Source: Enterobacteriaceae bacterium (GTDB taxonomy: Bacteria > Pseudomonadota > Gammaproteobacteria > Enterobacterales > Enterobacteriaceae). From it: DNA of 6,112 nucleotides. A program made the translations under genes and the position numbers. Each line of letters opens with the position of its first letter. Position 1 is the first letter of the stretch. The notes beneath the pieces are model-generated. The model searched no databases. It was not told the origin of the DNA and saw nothing but the letters and a program-made list of their open reading frames with translations. The stretch is taken from NCBI GenBank assembly GCA_022712475.1, contig JALAGK010000425.1, forward strand, positions 1 through 6,112, written 5' to 3'. Positions 1 to 6,112 of this stretch are shown one piece after another.

Positions 1-1287
1 CCCTCTAACTGGGCCGCTGCGCTGATTTTGCTGTGCACCGCCCCGCTTATCCCGCTCTTTATGGCAATGGTCGGTATGGGAGCAGCTGAAGCTAACCGCC
101 GTAATTTTCAGGCGCTGTCACGCCTGAGCGGTCATTTCCTCGATCGACTGCGCGGCATGGAGACGCTACGCCTGTTTCATCGGGGAGCTGCTGAAACACA
201 AAATATTGAGCGCGCGTCGCAGGATTTCCGCCAGCGGACAATGGAGGTACTGCGACTTGCCTTTCTCTCGTCAGGCGTACTGGAATTTTTTGCCTCACTG
301 TCCATCGCACTGGTTGCTGTCTACTTTGGTTTCTCCTACCTTGGTGAACTGAATTTTGGCAGCTATGGCACAACAGTCACTCTGTTTGCAGGTTTTCTTG
401 CGCTGATTCTTGCACCGGAGTTTTTCCAGCCGCTGCGCGATCTTGGTACGTTTTATCACGCCAAAGCTCAGGCGATCGGTGCGGCCGATAGTCTGCAACA
501 GTTTCTCGACTCACCGTTACAACGCCCACCACACGGGGTACACAAGCTTAAAGATAACGACGCGTTAAGCGTTGAAGCGCAGGATGTGTATATCCTGTCG
601 GCGCAGGGCAAGCACCTTGCCGGACCGCTGACCTTCAGCCTGCCTGCCGGTAAACGTGTGGCGTTGGTCGGCCCCAGCGGCGCAGGTAAGAGTACGGTGG
701 TAAATCTGCTGTCCGGCTTTTTGCCGTATGAAGGTTCCCTCACCCTTAACGGCCACGAGCTGCGCGACCTCAACCCTGACAGCCTGCACCGCAACCTGAG
801 CTGGCTTGGACAAAACCCGCGTCTGCCCGCAATGACCGTGCGTGAAAACGTTCTGCTTGGGCGTGAGGTTTCTGACGCCTGCCTGCGCGCTGCACTCGAT
901 GCCGCCTGCGTAAGCGAGTTTCTGCCGTTGCTGGCGCAGGGTATTGATACCCCATTAGGAGAACAGGCATCGCACCTTTCCGTTGGCCAGGCACAGCGCG
1001 TGGCGCTGGCGCGCGCACTGTTAATGCCCTGTGGGCTACTGCTGCTCGACGAACCCGTGGCCAGCCTTGATGCACACAGCGAAGGGCTGGTCATGACGGC
1101 TCTTGATGCCGCCTCACGCCACCAGACGACCCTCATGGTGACCCATCGACTTGATTCGCTGACGACATGGGACGAAATCTGGGTGATGCAGAACGGTCAA
1201 ATTTTACAACAGGGTAGTTTTAGTGAGCTGGAACAGCATGCTGGGCCATTTGCCGAATTGCTGGCTTGCCGCCTGGAGGAGATTTAA
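1..1287 (+). CDS. cydD: CydD, ABC transporter subunit for cytochrome bd assembly (5' end outside window)
   Basis: CydD is one half of the inner-membrane heterodimeric ABC exporter CydDC, required to assemble cytochrome bd. It was first described as exporting cysteine and glutathione, and recent work treats it as a haem transporter. The reading frame is open from base 1 (starting PSNWAAALILL), so the start lies upstream. 428 codons are visible, about residues 161-588 of a usual 588. The visible part holds the later membrane segments (about visible residues 5-27, 90-112 and 124-142) and a full nucleotide-binding domain: Walker A GPSGAGKST (670-696), signature LSVGQ (976-990), Walker B LLLLDEP ending in Asp-Glu (1048-1053), D-loop SLDA and the H-loop His (1144-1146). 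The signature is LSVGQ where canonical ABC proteins have LSGGQ; E. coli CydD has the same variant, so this is not damage. The catalytic Glu is intact. The gene abuts cydC with no gap. Identification is very secure. Confidence 0.97.
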   Translation, partial: PSNWAAALILLCTAPLIPLFMAMVGMGAAEANRRNFQALSRLSGHFLDRLRGMETLRLFHRGAAETQNIERASQDFRQRTMEVLRLAFLSSGVLEFFASLSIALVAVYFGFSYLGELNFGSYGTTVTLFAGFLALILAPEFFQPLRDLGTFYHAKAQAIGAADSLQQFLDSPLQRPPHGVHKLKDNDALSVEAQDVYILSAQGKHLAGPLTFSLPAGKRVALVGPSGAGKSTVVNLLSGFLPYEGSLTLNGHELRDLNPDSLHRNLSWLGQNPRLPAMTVRENVLLGREVSDACLRAALDAACVSEFLPLLAQGIDTPLGEQASHLSVGQAQRVALARALLMPCGLLLLDEPVASLDAHSEGLVMTALDAASRHQTTLMVTHRLDSLTTWDEIWVMQNGQILQQGSFSELEQHAGPFAELLACRLEEI

Positions 1288-3009
1288 ATGCGTGCGCTAC
1301 TGCCCTTTCTGACGCTATTTCGTCGCCACCGTTGGCTGATGACGCTCGGCATTCTGCTGGCTATTATCACACTGCTCGCCAGCATCGGCCTGTTGACGCT
1401 ATCTGGCTGGTTTCTGTCGGCCTCCGCGTTAGCCGGTACTGCAGGGATTTACAGTTTTAACTACATGCTGCCTGCCGCAGGTGTGCGCGGCGCGGCAATC
1501 ACCCGCACCGCAGGCCGCTACTTTGAGCGTCTGGTCAGCCACGATGCTACTTTCCGTGTGCTGCAACATCTGCGCGTATTCACCTTCAGCCGTCTACTCC
1601 CCCTTTCACCTGCCGGGCTGGAGCGTTTTCGTCAGGGCGAGCTACTTAACCGCCTGGTTGCTGATGTTGACGCGCTGGACCATCTCTATCTACGCGTGAT
1701 TTCACCCATGGTGGGCGCGCTGGTGACCATTACTGTCGTAACGTTTGGGCTGAGTTTTCTTGATATGTCACTCGCCTTCACACTTGGCGGCATTATGCTA
1801 CTGACACTGCTTCTGCTACCGCCGCTCTTCTGGCAGGCAGGTCGCCCGGCAGGAATTGCCCTCACCACACTGCGTAGCGATTACCGCCAACAGTTGATCT
1901 CCTGGCTGCACGGCCAAGCGGAACTGCGCATCTTCGGTGCCAGCGCGCAGTGGCGAGAGAAACTTGAGCAAACAGAACATAGCTGGCTTGAAGCCCAACG
2001 CCGCCAGGCTGGTCTTAGCGCATTGTCTCAAGCGCTGATGCTGCTCATTGCTGGTTTTACCGTGATTGCGATACTGTGGCTGTCTGCAGGCGGCGTAGGT
2101 GATAACCACTCACCAGGTGCGCTCATTGCTTTATTTGTCTTCTGCGCACTGGCCGCATTCGAAGCGCTCACCCCCGTGACCGGTGCCTTTCAGCACCTCG
2201 GGCAGGTCGCCGCATCTGCCCTGCGTCTGACACAAATTCTTGAGCAAAAGCCTGAAGTCAGCTTCCCTGACCAGGGTCCGGCTCGCCCACAGTCAGTTGA
2301 GCTTCATATTCACAATGTCACGTTCCACTATCCAGCTCAGCCACAGCCAGCGCTGCACAATCTGACGCTGGATCTCGCCAGCGGTGAGCATATTGCGCTA
2401 TTAGGGCGCACCGGATGCGGAAAATCCACGCTATTACAGCTACTGACCCGCGCGCGTGACCCACAGCACGGGAACATCTCACTTAACAACATACCGCTCT
2501 CTGATTATGATGAGGCCACCCTTCGCAACGTCACCAGCGTAGTGCCACAACGTGTACATCTGTTCAGCGCCACGCTTCGCGATAACCTGCTGCTGGCCCG
2601 TCCCGATGCGCACGACGAACTGCTCAACACAACGCTTGAACGCGTTGGACTGGCGTCACTGTTGGATGACGATGGGTTAAATGCCTGGCTTGGTGAAGGC
2701 GGACGCCAGCTTTCCGGCGGTGAACTGCGCAGGTTGGCTATCGCCCGCGCACTGCTGCACGACGCACCTCTCATGCTACTTGATGAGCCAACCGAAGGGC
2801 TGGATGCGCAAACTGAAGGGCAAATTCTTAATCTGTTGCATGAGGTTTGCGTAAACAAAACCCTGATAATGGTGACGCATCGCCTGCGAGGTTTATCAGC
2901 ATTTGACCGCATTGCGGTAATGGACGAAGGACAAATTATTGAGCAAGGTAGCCATGAGCAGCTAAAGATGATCAACGGGCGCTATTCTCATTTTCTAAGC
3001 CAGCTGTAA
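1288..3009 (+). CDS. cydC: CydC, ABC transporter subunit for cytochrome bd assembly
   Basis: CydC is the partner of CydD in the CydDC inner-membrane transporter. It is 573 aa, the E. coli length. The N-terminal half is an ABC type-1 membrane domain with hydrophobic segments near residues 16-38, 46-66, 136-157, 161-181, 247-266 and 276-295. The C-terminal half is the ATPase: Walker A GRTGCGKST (residues 373-381, Lys379), signature LSGGE (475-479), Walker B LMLLDEP with Asp499-Glu500, then EGLDA, and H-loop His531. His85, which I recall being reported as a haem ligand in E. coli CydC, is present in RLVSH. The ATG directly follows the cydD TAA. Its Shine-Dalgarno GGAGGA (1275-1280) lies inside the end of cydD, seven bases from the ATG, so the two subunits are probably translationally coupled, as suits a 1:1 complex. 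No promoter is visible between them. Start and family are both secure. Confidence 0.98.
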   Translation: MRALLPFLTLFRRHRWLMTLGILLAIITLLASIGLLTLSGWFLSASALAGTAGIYSFNYMLPAAGVRGAAITRTAGRYFERLVSHDATFRVLQHLRVFTFSRLLPLSPAGLERFRQGELLNRLVADVDALDHLYLRVISPMVGALVTITVVTFGLSFLDMSLAFTLGGIMLLTLLLLPPLFWQAGRPAGIALTTLRSDYRQQLISWLHGQAELRIFGASAQWREKLEQTEHSWLEAQRRQAGLSALSQALMLLIAGFTVIAILWLSAGGVGDNHSPGALIALFVFCALAAFEALTPVTGAFQHLGQVAASALRLTQILEQKPEVSFPDQGPARPQSVELHIHNVTFHYPAQPQPALHNLTLDLASGEHIALLGRTGCGKSTLLQLLTRARDPQHGNISLNNIPLSDYDEATLRNVTSVVPQRVHLFSATLRDNLLLARPDAHDELLNTTLERVGLASLLDDDGLNAWLGEGGRQLSGGELRRLAIARALLHDAPLMLLDEPTEGLDAQTEGQILNLLHEVCVNKTLIMVTHRLRGLSAFDRIAVMDEGQIIEQGSHEQLKMINGRYSHFLSQL

Positions 3010-3046
3010 ACTGTGATTACGCTTTAGATTTGTCCTGGAGACCACT

Positions 3047-3751
3047 ATGCGTCTGGTTCAGCTTTCTCGTTACTCGATTGAGTTTCCTTCACCGGAGGTG
3101 GCACTACGCGAGCCTAACGGACTCCTGGCGCTCGGCGGCGATCTCAGCCCGGCGCGTCTGATGCTTGCCTATCAGCGCGGCATTTTTCCCTGGTACTCTC
3201 CGGGTGACCCCATTTTGTGGTGGTCTCCCGACCCGCGGGCGGTGCTGGATCCGGCCACCTTCCATATCAGCCGCAGCTTCAAACATTTCCTGCGCCACTG
3301 TCCTTATCACGTGACGTTGAATCACGCTTTTGCCGAAGTCGTCGCCGGTTGCGCCAGCGAGCGTGAGGAAGGCACATGGATTGTGCCCGAAGTCAGCGCC
3401 GCATTTGTACAACTTCATCAACTGGGGCATGCCCATTCGATTGAAGTCTGGCTGGGTGAAGAACTGGTCGGCGGCATGTACGGCGTGGCGCAGGGCGCCC
3501 TGTTTTGCGGCGAATCGATGTTCAGCCGGCGGGAAAATGCCTCTAAAACGGCGCTGAAAGTATTCTGCGAGTATTTTATACGCCAGGGTGGTCAACTTAT
3601 CGACTGCCAGGTCCTGAACGCTCACACCGCCTCTCTGGGCGCGGTCGAGATATCACGACGCAGCTATCTTCAACAGCTGCTGAAGTTGCATTTAGTGACG
3701 CTGACGCCGCACTGCTGGCAGCCCCAGACGCTGTTTACACACCCGGAATAA
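3047..3751 (+). CDS. aat: Leucyl/phenylalanyl-tRNA--protein transferase
   Basis: Aat is a cytoplasmic enzyme (EC 2.3.2.6) that moves Leu or Phe from aminoacyl-tRNA onto proteins with an N-terminal Lys or Arg, creating an N-degron read by ClpS and destroyed by ClpAP. The 234 aa match the E. coli length. Family motifs are present in order: [14 protein letters not shown] (residues 22-35), [21 protein letters not shown] (44-64), [11 protein letters not shown] (101-111), GGMYGVAQG then [10 protein letters not shown] (142-161), and [14 protein letters not shown] (186-199). Residues implicated in E. coli Aat are conserved: Trp49 (side-chain pocket), Glu156, Asp186 and Gln188 (catalysis). The last 30 or so residues are poorly conserved against E. 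coli, as usual for this protein. The start is supported by GGAGA (3037-3041), five bases before the ATG. It lies 37 bases after cydC on the same strand with no terminator or clear promoter between, so read-through from cydDC is likely. The functional partner clpA lies at the other end of the window. Confidence 0.98.
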   Translation: MRLVQLSRYSIEFPSPEVALREPNGLLALGGDLSPARLMLAYQRGIFPWYSPGDPILWWSPDPRAVLDPATFHISRSFKHFLRHCPYHVTLNHAFAEVVAGCASEREEGTWIVPEVSAAFVQLHQLGHAHSIEVWLGEELVGGMYGVAQGALFCGESMFSRRENASKTALKVFCEYFIRQGGQLIDCQVLNAHTASLGAVEISRRSYLQQLLKLHLVTLTPHCWQPQTLFTHPE

Positions 3752-3777
3752 TGTTTTCCACCTTAACGGTCATCCCA

Positions 3778-3786
3778 TGTTATAAT
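3778..3786 (+). promoter_or_regulatory. Candidate distal infA promoter (P1), extended -10
   Basis: TGTTATAAT is a perfect extended -10 element (TGn followed by TATAAT at 3781-3786), 27 bases after the aat stop. No good -35 is present at the right distance (bases near 3757-3764 are TCCACCTT), which an extended -10 can tolerate. Transcription would begin near 3793, giving infA a leader of about 240 nt and a transcript of about 510 nt to the terminator near 4303. E. coli infA is known to have two promoters, a distal P1 and a proximal P2, and this fits the distal one. Assignment is from sequence only. Confidence 0.65.
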
Positions 3787-3936
3787 TGTCGGCGCTGAAT
3801 CAAACTTCGCACATTACCCTGCCGCCGTATGGGATATTTACAGGCAACGCCCCACCGTTTATCGCTTTGCTCCCCTTATACGCCCGCATCGCCGTAACAG
3901 GCCAGCTGTCTCACGGGTAATGCGCAGCAGTGTGCT

Positions 3937-3960
3937 TTGTCGGCATTATTGTCGGCAATT
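3937..3960 (+). repeat. Two tandem 12-base units (TTGTCGGCATTA / TTGTCGGCAATT) in the infA leader
   Basis: Two adjacent 12-base units share the 9-base core TTGTCGGCA (3937-3945 and 3949-3957). The 8-base core TTGTCGGC occurs a third time at 3786-3793, overlapping the last base of the distal -10 and the predicted start of transcription. TCGGCATTAT at 3940-3949 recurs exactly at 3981-3990, where its end forms the proximal -10. The repeats therefore track the two candidate start regions. Their function is unknown. Confidence 0.6.
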
Positions 3961-3961
3961 C

Positions 3962-3990
3962 TTTACATAATACGTGAACTTCGGCATTAT
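3962..3990 (+). promoter_or_regulatory. Candidate proximal infA promoter (P2), sigma-70 type
   Basis: TTTACA (3962-3967, five of six matches to the -35 consensus) is separated by exactly 17 bases from CATTAT (3985-3990, four of six matches to the -10 consensus). The start of transcription would fall near 3997, leaving a leader of about 35 nt before the infA ATG and a transcript of about 305 nt to the terminator. This matches the expected proximal promoter of the two known for E. coli infA. It is not experimentally shown here. Confidence 0.6.
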
Positions 3991-4028
3991 CTTGCCGGTT
4001 CAAACTATGGTAGTGACATCCCGAGGAT

Positions 4029-4250
<222 letters not shown>

Positions 4251-4273
4251 GGTATGACACTTATCCCGCGATG

Positions 4274-4307
4274 ACGCTAAGGGCCGGTTGATTCCGGCCT
4301 TTTGCGT
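4274..4307 (+). terminator. Intrinsic terminator of infA
   Basis: The hairpin AAGGGCCGG - TTGATT - CCGGCCTTT (4279-4302) has a nine-pair stem including one G-T pair and a six-base loop. It is followed by a short T run (TTTT, 4300-4303, partly in the stem) and lies 28 bases after the infA stop. A further four pairs (ACGC 4274-4277 with GCGT 4304-4307) extend the stem across a T-T mismatch. The T tract is short, but the GC core is strong. It would end both predicted infA transcripts. Confidence 0.85.
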
Positions 4308-4595
4308 TGCTGCTGCCCGCCGCGCAAAGGCATACTATTCGGCATCACCGTTTATGCCCATTGACTACTTTTACGCTAAACCCGCCTTACTCCCCCTCGC
4401 TGTACTTTACTCTGCCTGATGGTATGAACGCGCCAGCACAGTGCCTGAAAGAGCAATAGCCAGCCTCCGGGACGTATTACACGCTACGCATCACTGTGCC
4501 TCATTCTGCCTGTACGCATAAGCGCATTACTGTTACGTCTGAAACATCGGCTCATCTGCCCTCGCGTTTCACGCAATGTCATATTCCGCACACAT
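4308..4595. other. Anonymous intergenic stretch between the infA and clpA terminators; no tRNA-Ser found
   Basis: About 290 bases lie between the two convergent terminators. In E. coli this interval holds serW, tRNA-Ser(GGA), on the same strand as infA. Neither the serW 5' end (GGTGAGGTGTCC), its anticodon arm, the T-arm GGTTCGAATC nor a CACCGCCA end can be found on either strand. The part from 4381 to 4420 is pyrimidine-rich on the plus strand (31 of 40 bases). Only tiny open frames occur, for example ATG at 4354 to TGA at 4419 (21 codons) with no ribosome binding site. I see no repeat, insertion sequence end or integrase attachment site here. Confidence 0.7.
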
Positions 4596-4625
4596 AAAAA
4601 AACCGGACCTTTTTGGCCCGGTTTT
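4596..4625 (-). terminator. Intrinsic terminator of clpA (possibly bidirectional)
   Basis: Read on the minus strand, the hairpin is AAAACCGGGCC - AAAAA - GGTCCGGTTTT followed by further T residues (seven in a row at 4602-4596), beginning 19 bases after the clpA stop. The stem is 11 pairs on the minus strand, with one G-U pair. On the plus strand the same position is an A-C mismatch (4607 with 4617), and the plus-strand T run is only four bases. The element is therefore better suited to ending clpA than read-through from infA, though some two-way action is possible. Confidence 0.9.
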
Positions 4626-4644
4626 ACCATATTAACAGTAACGG

Positions 4645-6112
4645 TTAGTGCGCCGCTTCTGGCTTATGCTTCTGAGCGCTCAGGAAGTCGTAACTGAGCT
4701 TATCTTCTTTTTTGTCCAGCGACACAGTGACCTGACCGCCGTTAACCAGTGAGCCAAACAGCAACTCGTTGGCGAGCGGTTTTTTCAGGTTATCCTGGAT
4801 CACACGTGACATTGGACGTGCGCCCATCGCGCGATCGTAACCTTTAACGGCCAACCACTCCCGAGCCTCCTGACTGACTTCCAGCGACACGCCTTTAGCA
4901 TCCAGCTGCACCTGAAGTTCGACAATAAACTTGTCGACCACCTGATGGATAACCGTCGTCGAGAGATGATCAAACCAGATGATGTTATCCAGACGGTTAC
5001 GAAACTCCGGTGTAAAGACCTTTTTGATTTCCTCCAGTGCGTCAGTGCTGTTGTCCTGGTGAATCAGGCCAATCGACTTGCGCTCGGTTTCACGCACACC
5101 TGCGTTGGTGGTCATCACCAGCACCACGTTGCGGAAATCCGCCTTGCGACCGTTGTTGTCAGTCAGCGTTCCGTTGTCCATCACCTGCAACAGCAGGTTA
5201 AATACATCCGGATGCGCTTTCTCGATTTCATCAAGCAACAGCACAGCATGTGGATGCTTGATAACCGCATCAGTCAGTAACCCGCCCTGGTCATAGCCTA
5301 CATAACCTGGAGGCGCGCCAATCAGGCGACTAACGGTGTGACGCTCCATATATTCCGACATATCAAACCGCAACAGCTCAATACCTAATGCCTTCGCAAG
5401 CTGTACTGTCACCTCGGTTTTCCCGACACCTGTCGGCCCGGCAAACAGGAAGGAACCCACCGGTTTATGCTCATGGCCCAGACCCGCACGGCTCATCTTG
5501 ATGGCCTCGGTCAGCGCCTCAATAGCTTTATCCTGTCCGAACACCAGCATTTTCAGGCGGTCGCCCAGATTTCTGAGCGTATCGCGATCGCTTGCTGAAA
5601 TGCTCTTTTCAGGTACGCGGGCAATGCGCGCGACCACTGACTCAATGTCACTGACGTTGATAGTTTTACGACGCTTGCTGACTGGCATCAAACGGCAGCG
5701 CGCGCCAGCTTCATCAATGACGTCAATCGCCTTGTCCGGCAGATGCCTGTCGTTGATGTATTTCACCGACAGTTCAACCGCCGCACGAACCGCCTTGGCG
5801 GTGTAACGCACATCATGATGCGCTTCGTACTTAGGCTTCAAGCCATTAATAATCTGCACGGTTTCGTCAATTGAGGGTTCAGTGATATCAATTTTCTGGA
5901 AACGACGCGCCAGCGCGCGATCCTTTTCAAAGATATTGCTGAACTCCTGATAGGTCGTGGAGCCAATCACGCGGATTTTACCGCTGGAGAGCAGCGGTTT
6001 AATCAGGTTGGCCGCATCGACCTGGCCACCGGAAGCCGCGCCCGCACCAATGATGGTGTGAATCTCATCAATGAACAGGATGCTGGTGGTGTCCGCTTCA
6101 AGCTGCTTAAGC
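4645..6112 (-). CDS. clpA: ClpA, ATPase subunit of the ClpAP protease (N-terminal part outside window)
   Basis: ClpA is a cytoplasmic AAA+ unfoldase that forms hexamers, unfolds substrates and threads them into ClpP. With the adaptor ClpS it degrades N-degron proteins, including those tagged by Aat. The C-terminal 488 residues are visible, equal to residues 271-758 by E. coli numbering. The frame is open to the right edge, so the true start is beyond it, and the GTG at 5968-5970 is an internal Val. Seen in order: D1 Walker B ILFIDEIH (Asp285, Glu286), arginine residues of ARRF (339-340), D2 Walker A GPTGVGKT (495-502, bases 5416-5439, Lys501), D2 pore loop GYVGY (Tyr540; E. coli has Phe at 541), D2 Walker B LLLDEIEK (Asp564, Glu565), the ClpP-docking loop IGL (617-619) and sensor-2 GARPM near 700. 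The C-terminus ends PEAAH as in E. coli apart from one residue. Nothing suggests damage. clpS would be expected beyond the window edge, divergent from clpA. Confidence 0.98.
   Translation of the reverse strand, partial: LKQLEADTTSILFIDEIHTIIGAGAASGGQVDAANLIKPLLSSGKIRVIGSTTYQEFSNIFEKDRALARRFQKIDITEPSIDETVQIINGLKPKYEAHHDVRYTAKAVRAAVELSVKYINDRHLPDKAIDVIDEAGARCRLMPVSKRRKTINVSDIESVVARIARVPEKSISASDRDTLRNLGDRLKMLVFGQDKAIEALTEAIKMSRAGLGHEHKPVGSFLFAGPTGVGKTEVTVQLAKALGIELLRFDMSEYMERHTVSRLIGAPPGYVGYDQGGLLTDAVIKHPHAVLLLDEIEKAHPDVFNLLLQVMDNGTLTDNNGRKADFRNVVLVMTTNAGVRETERKSIGLIHQDNSTDALEEIKKVFTPEFRNRLDNIIWFDHLSTTVIHQVVDKFIVELQVQLDAKGVSLEVSQEAREWLAVKGYDRAMGARPMSRVIQDNLKKPLANELLFGSLVNGGQVTVSLDKKEDKLSYDFLSAQKHKPEAAH

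Noticed and set aside
468..1136. A long minus-strand open frame (222 codons) opposite cydD.
   Set aside because: It lies antisense to the well-conserved CydD nucleotide-binding domain, its Ser/Arg/Pro-rich translation resembles no family, and such shadows are common in GC-rich codon usage.
3104..3625. A minus-strand open frame of 173 codons opposite aat, considered as an antisense gene.
   Set aside because: It overlaps conserved Aat motifs throughout, has no recognisable domain and no ribosome site. It is best explained as a shadow frame.
3892..3916. Imperfect hairpin CCGT..CAG-loop-CTG..ACGG in the infA leader, considered as a terminator of aat.
   Set aside because: Only seven interrupted pairs and no T run follow, so it cannot be called a terminator.
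4354..4419. A 21-codon open frame (MPIDYFYAKPALLPLAVLYSA) in the infA-clpA interval, considered as a small membrane peptide.
   Set aside because: There is no Shine-Dalgarno, no promoter between the infA terminator and the ATG, and the frame is short enough to be chance.
4436..4499. Perfect 8-base inverted repeat GCACAGTG (4436-4443) / CACTGTGC (4492-4499) with a 48-base loop, considered as a remnant tRNA or structured RNA.
   Set aside because: An 8-base pair of arms within this spacing is expected fairly often by chance in 300 bases, the loop shows no further convincing pairing, and no tRNA arms or anticodon loop fit.
5968..5970. GTG as a possible start codon of a shorter ClpA.
   Set aside because: The frame continues upstream without a stop to the window edge through conserved ClpA sequence including the D1 Walker B, so this is an internal Val.

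Overview
The window is ordinary core chromosome from a gammaproteobacterium of the order Enterobacterales. Gene order and protein sequences match the Escherichia coli cydD-cydC-aat-infA...clpA region. IF1 appears identical to the E. coli protein as I remember it. CydC (573 aa) and Aat (234 aa) have the E. coli lengths. CydC, CydD and Aat differ from E. coli at many positions, so this is a relative (perhaps Erwinia/Pantoea-like, low confidence) and not E. coli itself.

Layout: 1-1287 is the 3' part of cydD and 1288-3009 is complete cydC, starting on the base after the cydD stop. Together they encode the heterodimeric ABC transporter CydDC, needed for cytochrome bd assembly. After 37 bases comes aat (3047-3751), the leucyl/phenylalanyl-tRNA-protein transferase. 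A 280-base leader with two candidate promoters and a short repeated motif precedes infA (4032-4250, translation factor IF1), which ends in a clear intrinsic terminator. An anonymous stretch of about 290 bases (4308-4595) follows. Then comes the terminator of clpA, which is on the minus strand, converges on infA and runs off the right edge of the window (4645-6112, the C-terminal 488 residues).

Functionally, Aat and ClpA are two parts of the bacterial Leu/N-degron pathway: Aat adds Leu or Phe to proteins with N-terminal Lys or Arg, and ClpS delivers these to the ClpAP protease. CydDC serves the inner membrane and periplasm, and IF1 serves translation initiation; neither has an obvious link to that pathway.

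I found no mobile element, CRISPR array, phage gene or unknown protein system. The points worth a second look are the absence of the serW tRNA-Ser gene expected between infA and clpA, and the promoter and repeat structure of the infA leader.
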